From: Nocardia acididurans
Lineage (GTDB): Bacteria > Actinomycetota > Actinomycetes > Mycobacteriales > Mycobacteriaceae
Assembly (NCBI RefSeq): GCF_016741815.1
Contig: NZ_JAERRJ010000010.1
Coordinates: 248,001-312,000 of the forward strand
DNA length: 64,000 bases
Direction: 5' to 3'
Position numbers and translations under genes: made by a program. Shown here one piece after another: positions 58,475 through 64,000 of the stretch (positions are counted from its first letter, which is position 1; each line of letters begins with the position of its first letter). The notes below the pieces were generated by a model. It was not told the DNA's origin, ran no database searches, and was given only the letters and a program-made list of their open reading frames with translations.

Positions 58475-58687
58475 TCAGATCTCACCGTCGCCGTCGAATG
58501 CGGTCTCGAAATCAGCTTCTGGACCGTTGCTGTTGGTGGCCTCGTACGCGGCGATGGTGGCTAGGTCCAGTGCCAGGAGCTCGTGCCTGATGGCGCGGGC
58601 GACGAACTCGGACTGCTTGCCATTTCCCGCGCGGCGGCGCATGGCGATCATCAGGTCATCGGGTATCACGAACGTTGCCTTGGCCAT
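58475..58687 (-). CDS. Ribbon-helix-helix antitoxin-like protein
   Basis: 70 aa. N-terminal RHH: MAKATFVIPDDLMIAMRRRA, GKQSEFVARAIRHELLALDL. The acidic C-terminal half (GPEADFETAFDGDGEI) is the usual disordered toxin-binding part of an antitoxin. Directly followed, without a gap, by the MazF-like gene. Predicted to bind the toxin and repress the pair. Confidence 0.65.
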   Translation of the reverse strand: MAKATFVIPDDLMIAMRRRAGNGKQSEFVARAIRHELLALDLATIAAYEATNSNGPEADFETAFDGDGEI

Positions 58688-58755
58688 GCGGCAAATTGTA
58701 TGGCCGTTCGTATGGTGTGGCCACGGGGCAGGTCCGGACACCGTCATGTCCGGGA

Positions 58756-59355
58756 TCAGGGGAGGGCTGGGCCTCGGAAGCCGACCTCGAAGACGGTGCG
58801 TAGCAGGAGATCCACGTAGGTTTCCGAGAGTTTCTCCGGGGTCAGGAGGAAGACGAAGTAGAGGGGGCCGTAGAGGACGGCGACGGCGGCGTCGAGGTCC
58901 AGGTCGGCGGGGAGTTGTCCTGTCTGCCTGGCCTTTTCGAGGCGGTCGACGGTGCGGGCGGCCTGCGGGGCGATGAAGCGGTCGTAGAGGGTCTGCGCCA
59001 CCGCGGGGTCGTGCTGGGCCTCGCCGACCAGTGCGGCGTAGAGGCGGTCGTAGGGCGGGCTGGCCAGCAGGCGGATGGCGGCGATCATCTGTTCGCGGAG
59101 GTCGGCGATGATGTCGCCGGTTTCGGCGTAGCCGATATTCGGTTCGACGGTGGAGAGCAGGGCGTCGAGGAAGATCGCGCCCTTGGAGGGCCAGCGGCGG
59201 TAGACCGTGTGTTTGCCGACGCCCGCACGGGAGGCGATGGACTCGATGCTGAGCCGGGCGTAGCCGACCTCCTCGGCGAGTTCGAGGGTCGCCTTCATGA
59301 TGGCGGCGGTGCGGTCGCCGGTGGGTGGGTCGGTCTTCGCGGGCGGGGGAGTCAC
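58756..59355 (-). CDS. TetR family transcriptional regulator with twin operators
   Basis: 199 aa from GTG 59355; an upstream start at 59394 would lie inside operator 1. HTH: AIMKATLELAEEVGYARLSI, GVGKHTVYRRWPSKGAIFLD. Ligand domain (about 90-195) of the TetR_C type. It is divergent from a hydrolase/MFS operon; two identical palindromes lie in the gap, so it probably represses both itself and the operon. Confidence 0.9.
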   Translation of the reverse strand: MTPPPAKTDPPTGDRTAAIMKATLELAEEVGYARLSIESIASRAGVGKHTVYRRWPSKGAIFLDALLSTVEPNIGYAETGDIIADLREQMIAAIRLLASPPYDRLYAALVGEAQHDPAVAQTLYDRFIAPQAARTVDRLEKARQTGQLPADLDLDAAVAVLYGPLYFVFLLTPEKLSETYVDLLLRTVFEVGFRGPALP

Positions 59356-59368
59356 GACACCACTGTAG

Positions 59369-59441
59369 CGGCACGGCACGTGCCGTGTTGACAAAGGGGG
59401 CGGGGGTTCGCAGAATCTGTCAACGGCACGGCACGTGCCGT
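59369..59441. promoter_or_regulatory. Twin palindromic operators and promoter of the hydrolase/MFS operon
   Basis: The 18-mer CGGCACGGCACGTGCCGT occurs twice (59369-59386 and 59424-59441); the core ACGGCACGTGCCGT is a perfect 14-bp palindrome. Between them lies TTGACA (59388-59393), 17 bases, CAGAAT (59411-59416), a good plus-strand promoter. Operator 1 abuts the -35 and operator 2 covers the expected transcription start, so both would block RNA polymerase. Centre spacing is 55 bp. Confidence 0.85.
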
Positions 59442-59470
59442 TTCATTCTCTGACCGGAAAGGTCGTTCTC

Positions 59471-60247
59471 ATGCCTGCTGTTTCGCTTCCCGGCACCGTC
59501 GTCGACTACGCCGTCGATGGCGAGGGGTCCGCGCTCGTGCTGGTGCACGGCGTGGGCGGTGACGCCGATCGCGCCTTCGGGAATGTGGTCGCGCCCCTGT
59601 CGGACACCCGGACCGTCGTGCGGCCCAACCTGTCCGGCAGTGGTGCGACCACCGACGACGGCGGCCCGCTCAGCGTGCAGCACTTCGTCGCACAGGTGGC
59701 CGGGACCATTCGGGACACCGCCTCCGAACCCGTTGACCTGCTGGGCTTCTCACTCGGCGCGGCGATCGCGGCCGCCACCGCCGCCACACATCCGGAGCTG
59801 ATCCGCCGGCTCATCCTGGTCGGTGGCCTGGTGCACACGACGGGGCCGCACGATCGGTTCAACTTCGATTTCTGGCTCGATCTGCACGACACCAGCTTCG
59901 AACTGTTCAAGCGGTTCGCGGCGATCCAGGGGTTCAGCCCGGCCATGCTCGACGTCTTCGGGCACGAGGGGCTGGCGGCCGCGCTGAAAGACGAATGGCC
60001 GCACGGACTTCGGCGGCAGATCGAGGCCGCGACCCGGGTGGACGTGCGGGCGTACCTGCCCGCCGTCACCGCGCCGACGCTGGTCATCGGGTTCACCGGC
60101 GATCAGGTCACGCCGATCGCGGCGACGCGGGAACTGGCTGCGGGCATCGCCGGCAGTCGCCTGGTGGAGATCGCCGACGAAGGGCATATGGACTGGTTCG
60201 CCGATCCGAGCCGAATCGTGGCGCTCACCGAGGAATTTCTGTCCTGA
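59471..60247 (+). CDS. Alpha/beta hydrolase
   Basis: 258 aa from ATG 59471 after GGAAAGG. Oxyanion loop LVHGVGGDADRAF, nucleophile elbow LLGFSLGAAIAAATA (G-F-S-L-G), catalytic His in ADEGHMDWF, and a lid region of about 40 residues. Substrate unknown. First gene of the TetR-controlled operon with the MFS exporter, suggesting that it modifies or detoxifies a compound that is then expelled. Confidence 0.87.
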   Translation: MPAVSLPGTVVDYAVDGEGSALVLVHGVGGDADRAFGNVVAPLSDTRTVVRPNLSGSGATTDDGGPLSVQHFVAQVAGTIRDTASEPVDLLGFSLGAAIAAATAATHPELIRRLILVGGLVHTTGPHDRFNFDFWLDLHDTSFELFKRFAAIQGFSPAMLDVFGHEGLAAALKDEWPHGLRRQIEAATRVDVRAYLPAVTAPTLVIGFTGDQVTPIAATRELAAGIAGSRLVEIADEGHMDWFADPSRIVALTEEFLS

Positions 60248-60308
60248 TCTTGTTGCTGGGTTGGGCTGTGTGTTCGACCCTGCTCGCTGACTATCTCGGA
60301 GTTGTGTT

Positions 60309-61508
60309 GTGACTACCTCTATTTCGGCTCCACCCGCACCGGAGCGCGCGGGTGCGCGCGCCTGGGCCGCGGTGCTGTCGGTGACGCTCGGCATCTTCAC
60401 CCTGGTCACCGCGGAAATGCTGCCCATCGGGCTGCTCTCCCCGATGAGCTCCGCCCTCGGCGTGAGTGAGGGCACCGTCGGCCTGCTGGTAACCGTACCC
60501 GGTGTGGTGGCCGCCGTGAGCGCCCCGCTCGTCACCGTGCTGGCGGGCACCGTCGATCGAAAGCTGTTGCTGTGCCTGTTGATCGGCGCGGTGTCACTCG
60601 CCACCCTGGCGACGGCGCTGACCTCGGCGTTCGCGGTGGCGGTGCTGGCGCGCGTCGTCTTCGGCATCGGGATGGGCGGATTCTGGGCGCTGGCAGGCGG
60701 ATTGGCGCCCCGTCTGGTGCCCGAGCCCCAGGTGGGCAAGGCGACGGCCTGGATCTTCTCGGGTGTCGCGGCCGCCTCGGTCCTCGGTGTCCCGGCCGCC
60801 ACGTTCATCGGTGACGTGAGCTCGTGGCGCACGGCCTGCCTCGCGGTGGCCGGACTGGGCTTCGTGGTGCTGGCGGCCTTGGCGCTGTATCTGCCCGGCC
60901 TGCCCGCGCATCACGCGGTGCGGCCGCGCGAACTGGGTGTGCTGGTGCGCCGCAATCGCGGCGTCGCAGCGGGTCTCGTCCTGATTCTGCTGCTGGTCAC
61001 CGGGCACTTCACGGCGTACACGTTCGTGCGGCCGATTCTGGAGGATCTGCACGGTGTCGGCGCGGGAGCGCTCAGCGCGCTGCTGTTCGGCTACGGTGTC
61101 GCCGGCATCACGGGCAATTTCCTCGCGGGCAACCGGGATCCGCGCCGCAGCCTGCTGGCCATCACCCTCGCCCTCGCGGTGGTCACCGCCGCGCTGGCGC
61201 TGACCGGTGGCCCGGTGATCGCCGTGGCGCTCATGCTGATCTGGGGGCTGGCCTACGGCGGCGTCTCGGTGAGCATCCAGAAGGTGCTGCTCGGTGCCGC
61301 GCCGGAGTCGCCCGAAGCCGTGACCTCGGTGTTCGTGGCGGTGTTCAATCTGGCGATCGCGGCGGGCGCACTGATCGGCGGTCGTGCCGTCGACCTGATC
61401 AGCTTGCCCGCCACGCTCTGGATCGCCTGCGCCGCAACGGCTCTCGCGGTGGTGGTGGTGCTTACATCAGGGCGGCGGGAACGGCCGCAACCAGCCCGCC
61501 GTCGATGA
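60309..61508 (+). CDS. MFS transporter, drug/sugar efflux type
   Basis: 399 aa, GTG start, 12 hydrophobic segments. N-terminal half has GVSEGTVGLLVTVPGVVAAV and FGIGMGGFWALAGG (motif C-like), a cytoplasmic loop PRELGVLVRRNRG, and a C-terminal half with GYGVAGITGNFLAGN. Closest in style to the AraJ/YdhP-type (DHA1) sugar or drug efflux group. Overlaps the convergent SDR gene by 47 bases at its 3' end. Confidence 0.87.
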   Translation: MTTSISAPPAPERAGARAWAAVLSVTLGIFTLVTAEMLPIGLLSPMSSALGVSEGTVGLLVTVPGVVAAVSAPLVTVLAGTVDRKLLLCLLIGAVSLATLATALTSAFAVAVLARVVFGIGMGGFWALAGGLAPRLVPEPQVGKATAWIFSGVAAASVLGVPAATFIGDVSSWRTACLAVAGLGFVVLAALALYLPGLPAHHAVRPRELGVLVRRNRGVAAGLVLILLLVTGHFTAYTFVRPILEDLHGVGAGALSALLFGYGVAGITGNFLAGNRDPRRSLLAITLALAVVTAALALTGGPVIAVALMLIWGLAYGGVSVSIQKVLLGAAPESPEAVTSVFVAVFNLAIAAGALIGGRAVDLISLPATLWIACAATALAVVVVLTSGRRERPQPARRR

Positions 61509-62241
61509 TCAGGTCCTGCCCGTTGATGTAGGACGCCTCGTGCGAGGCCAGGAACGCGACCGCGTCGGCCACGTCGTCCGCCGTACCCAGGCGGGCGGCG
61601 GGGACGGCGGCGACCACCTCGGCGTGCGCCTCGTCGGAGACGTTCGCATGGAACATCGGGGTTTCGATGTAGCCGGGACTGACCGAGTTGACGCGAATTC
61701 CCTTGGGCGCCAGGTCGGCGGCGAGGGTGTGCGCCAGGTTGTGGACGGCGGCCTTGTTCGCGGCGTACAGGCTCGCGCCCGGGATGCCGCGGTGCAGGGT
61801 CCAGGAGGCGTTGATGACGATGGACGAGCCGTCGGCCAGCAGCGGCAGGGCGCGCTGAATGGTGAAGTAGACGCCCTTGAAGTTGATGTCCACGACACGG
61901 TCGAATTCGTCGAAGGTGACCTCTTCGAGGGGCTGGAAGGAGCCGACGCCCGCGTTGGCGAACACCACGTCCAAGCGGCCGAAGCGGTTTCGGATGACGT
62001 CGATCAGGGCGTCGAGGTCGGCTTCGACCGCGACGTCGCCGGGCACCGCCAGGATGCGGTCGGCCGCGGCGGATTTCGTCAATTCGGTGACGGCGGCGTC
62101 GAGACGGGACTTGTCGCGGCCGGTGATGATCACGCTCGCGCCCTCGGCCAGCAACCGGCGGGCGGTGGCCAGGCCCATGCCGCTGGTGCCGCCGGTGACG
62201 AGGGCGATCTTGTCGGTGAAGCGGGATGCGTTGTTCGTCAT
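61462..62241 (-). CDS. Short-chain dehydrogenase/reductase
   Basis: 259 aa from ATG 62241. Classical SDR: cofactor motif VTGGTSGMGLATARRL, NAG motif FANAG, catalytic Ser in VINASW, YAANK (Tyr and Lys) and PG motif NSVSPGYIETPMF. Asn residues of the active site are present. NAD(H) or NADP(H) choice cannot be read reliably. Downstream of the XRE regulator in the same direction. Confidence 0.9.
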   Translation of the reverse strand: MTNNASRFTDKIALVTGGTSGMGLATARRLLAEGASVIITGRDKSRLDAAVTELTKSAAADRILAVPGDVAVEADLDALIDVIRNRFGRLDVVFANAGVGSFQPLEEVTFDEFDRVVDINFKGVYFTIQRALPLLADGSSIVINASWTLHRGIPGASLYAANKAAVHNLAHTLAADLAPKGIRVNSVSPGYIETPMFHANVSDEAHAEVVAAVPAARLGTADDVADAVAFLASHEASYINGQDLIIDGGLVAAVPAALM

Positions 62242-62317
62242 GAGAACAACTCTCGTCACCGTGCGCGGTCGCAAACAGTGTGCGATCAACCTGGGTGCGG
62301 CACCACCAGGCTGATGC

Positions 62318-63178
62318 TCACGCCGAGGCCAGGGCGGGGGAGTCCATCAAGCGTGCCAACCGTTCGCCCGTGCCGGTGCCGGGGCGCGGGTTGTAGAACT
62401 CCAGATACCAGTCCGGCTGGTCGATCACGGCCATGGTGGTTTTGTCGAAGATGAGGTCGCCGACCTCGCGGTGGTGGACGGCCTTCATGGATTGGGTGGG
62501 TGCGGCGACGTCGTGCCGGGCCCATAGTTCCGCGAATTCCGGGCTGACCGTGGTGAGTTCGGTGATCACGCGATCGAAGGCCGGATCGCCCGGGGCGTGC
62601 GCGGCGTCGGCGCGGTAGGCGGCGACCACCTCGGGGGCGATGGCCGCCCATTCGGTGTGCAGGTCGCGGTACATCGCATTGGTGAAGAAGGAGATCAGGC
62701 AGTTGTGGTCGCCGTGGTCGTAGCCGAAGACCGCGCGGGTGCCGTCGTTGATGGCGATCAGATTCCAATACCGGTCGCGCAGAATGGCCGGATGCGGTGA
62801 CCAGGTGTCGAGCAGGCGGCGCAGTTCGGGCGCGACCGTCGCCGACGGAAGACCGTGCGGCCGTGGCGGTCTCAGCCCCGCGAGCACGAACAGGTGGGCG
62901 CGTTCGGGTTCGCTGAGCCGCAGCGCCCGGCTCACCGCGTCGAGCACCTCGTCGGAGACGTTGATGTCGCGGCCCTGTTCGAGCCAGGTGTACCAGGAGA
63001 CGCCGACCCCGGCCAGCTGTGCCACCTCTTCGCGGCGCAGGCCGGGGGTGCGGCGGGTGCCGGTGGAGATCAGGCCGAGTTCCTCGGGCGTGATCCGCGC
63101 CCGCCGGGTGCGCAGGAAGTCGCGGAGTTGCTCGCGTCGTAGCTGTTTCGCCGCCGCTGAAGTGCTCACCATGCCCAC
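62318..63178 (-). CDS. XRE-family regulator with MmyB-like ligand domain
   Basis: 286 aa. N-terminal HTH (RRTPGLRREEVAQLAGVGVS, WYTWLEQGRDINVSDEVLDA) and a C-terminal MmyB-type PAS-like domain (HPAILRDRYWNLIAIND, WYLEFYNPRPGTGTGE). In Streptomyces such proteins regulate neighbouring SDR/oxidoreductase genes; here the SDR is 76 bases downstream in the same direction. ATG 63172 is also possible. Confidence 0.87.
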   Translation of the reverse strand: MGMVSTSAAAKQLRREQLRDFLRTRRARITPEELGLISTGTRRTPGLRREEVAQLAGVGVSWYTWLEQGRDINVSDEVLDAVSRALRLSEPERAHLFVLAGLRPPRPHGLPSATVAPELRRLLDTWSPHPAILRDRYWNLIAINDGTRAVFGYDHGDHNCLISFFTNAMYRDLHTEWAAIAPEVVAAYRADAAHAPGDPAFDRVITELTTVSPEFAELWARHDVAAPTQSMKAVHHREVGDLIFDKTTMAVIDQPDWYLEFYNPRPGTGTGERLARLMDSPALASA

Positions 63179-63242
63179 GGTAACGCCGACGGACCCGCCG
63201 CTACTCCGGGTGGAGTGGCGACGGGTCCGTCGATACCGTGTG

Positions 63243-64000
63243 CTAGTCGGCGGCTGCCACCGGCTGGACGGCGTTCTCGACCGAGACCACGCGCCCGAAA
63301 TCCAGTTTGACCAGCTGATCGGCGAGGCCGAAGTAGCGGTCGTCGTGGGTGATCACGATGACGGTCTTCCCGCGCGCCTTGAGGTCGGCCAGGATCTCCC
63401 GGTAGAAGACCTCGCGGAAGCGCGGATCCTGATCGGCGGCCCACTCGTCGAAGAGCAGGATGGACCGATCCTCCAGCAGCGCGGTGAGCAGGGCGAGCCG
63501 CTTGCGCTGACCCTGCGACAGGTTGATGGTCGACAGTTTCCCGTTCTCCACCGTCACCTTGTCGGCGATCTGCAACTCGTGCAGGTACCTGCGCACCTCG
63601 CCGTCGAGGTCGGGCCGGTTGAACCCGAGGTAGTCCTCGAACAGGTGGAAATCGGTGAAGATGGCCGAGGAGTTCTGCCGGAACCACTCGATATTGTCGT
63701 GGCCGATGCGTTCGCCGTTGAGCGTCAGGTGGCCGTCACGCGGGACGTAAAGGCCCGTGATCAGTTTGGCCAGCGTCGATTTGCCGCTGCCGTTGCCGCC
63801 CACGATGAACGTGATCTGCCCGGGTTCGAAGCTCAGGTCGATCGGGCCCAGCTGGAAGCCGGTGCCGTCACCACCGGGCGGCGGACCCATCGGCACCGGC
63901 CGCCGGTCCTGCCCGGAATGGCTGAAGAACCTGTGCCCGTTGACATCCGGCTGCAGCACATTCGGCCCGCCCGCACCCGGCGCACCGGGATGCTGCGGAT
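63243..64000 (-). CDS. Cyclic-peptide-export-type ABC transporter, ATPase domain (N-terminus beyond window)
   Basis: The frame continues off the right edge; only the last 252 residues are visible. Nucleotide-binding domain with Walker A GGNGSGKS, Q-loop region QNSSAIFTDFHLFEDYLG, signature NLSQGQRKRLALLTALLEDR, Walker B ILLFDEWAADQDPRFREVFY and switch VIVITHDDRYFGLAD. The DFHLF and DEWAADQDP..F blocks are typical of the SyrD/PvdE cyclic peptide exporter family. The membrane domain must lie beyond 64000. A Pro/Gly-rich linker (about residues 1-20 of what is seen) separates them. Confidence 0.82.
   Translation of the reverse strand, partial: PQHPGAPGAGGPNVLQPDVNGHRFFSHSGQDRRPVPMGPPPGGDGTGFQLGPIDLSFEPGQITFIVGGNGSGKSTLAKLITGLYVPRDGHLTLNGERIGHDNIEWFRQNSSAIFTDFHLFEDYLGFNRPDLDGEVRRYLHELQIADKVTVENGKLSTINLSQGQRKRLALLTALLEDRSILLFDEWAADQDPRFREVFYREILADLKARGKTVIVITHDDRYFGLADQLVKLDFGRVVSVENAVQPVAAAD

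Overview
The window is chromosomal DNA from a high-GC actinomycete of the Mycobacteriales, most likely Nocardia or a close relative. The evidence is strong codon bias, mycobacterial-type core genes, DUF732, DUF402 and DUF5919 families, and the gene order. The conserved backbone follows the Mycobacterium tuberculosis order Rv1626 to Rv1638: pdtaR (3449), polA (10384), rpsA (30772), coaE (37910), DUF402/Rv1632c-like (38860), uvrB (40963), a Rv1636-like universal stress protein (44922) and uvrA (55034). Blocks of accessory genes sit between these anchors.

Layout. 1-3.3 kb: cut-off inositol-phosphatase-family gene, DUF5919 regulator, small resolvase-like protein, F420-type oxidoreductase, secreted DUF732 protein, tRNA-Leu. 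3.4-9.7 kb: pdtaR and a five-gene branched-chain amino acid ABC transporter behind a structured leader. 9.7-13.1 kb: a ridA remnant, tRNA-Trp and polA. 13.3-19.5 kb: copper-binding Csp-like protein, an amino-acid attenuator in front of a stand-alone LeuA regulatory domain, thioredoxin, a 2H phosphoesterase, an isocitrate/isopropylmalate-type dehydrogenase, and a polar amino acid ABC transporter. 19.5-30.5 kb: two paralogous Pro/Gln-rich membrane proteins, a regulator/hydrolase pair, LysR with a flavoprotein oxidase, an SPFH/ribbon-helix-helix operon, a Ser/Thr kinase and a methyltransferase. 30.7-45.4 kb: rpsA, TetR/MMPL, Tat-exported phospholipase C, coaE, two DUF402 paralogues, uvrB, VOC/AraC, Usp. 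45.4-54.9 kb: LysR/RibD, a HelD-like helicase, a PAS-GGDEF protein, a solitary ketosynthase, a DosS-like haem sensor kinase and a RafH-like ribosome-associated protein. 55-64 kb: uvrA, a MazEF-like module, TetR with twin operators controlling a hydrolase/MFS operon, SDR with an XRE regulator, and the end of a cyclic-peptide-exporter-type ABC gene.

How it fits together. The strongest regulatory result is that polA, uvrB and uvrA each carry upstream the same composite element, TGTCGGTG-N8-TAnnnT, which matches the LexA-independent PafBC (RecA-NDp) DNA-damage promoter. At polA and uvrB it places the start of transcription on or next to the start codon, suggesting leaderless mRNAs. The second is a classical attenuator (promoter, leader peptide ending in a Val/Leu/Arg run, antiterminator, T-tract terminator) at 13791-13998 serving a free-standing LeuA allosteric domain rather than an enzyme. 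The third is a multi-helix RNA leader abutting the ribosome binding site of the branched-chain amino acid binding protein. The sensor kinase and ribosome-associated protein at 52-55 kb look like a hypoxia/dormancy pair. I saw no CRISPR array, rRNA, insertion sequence or prophage.
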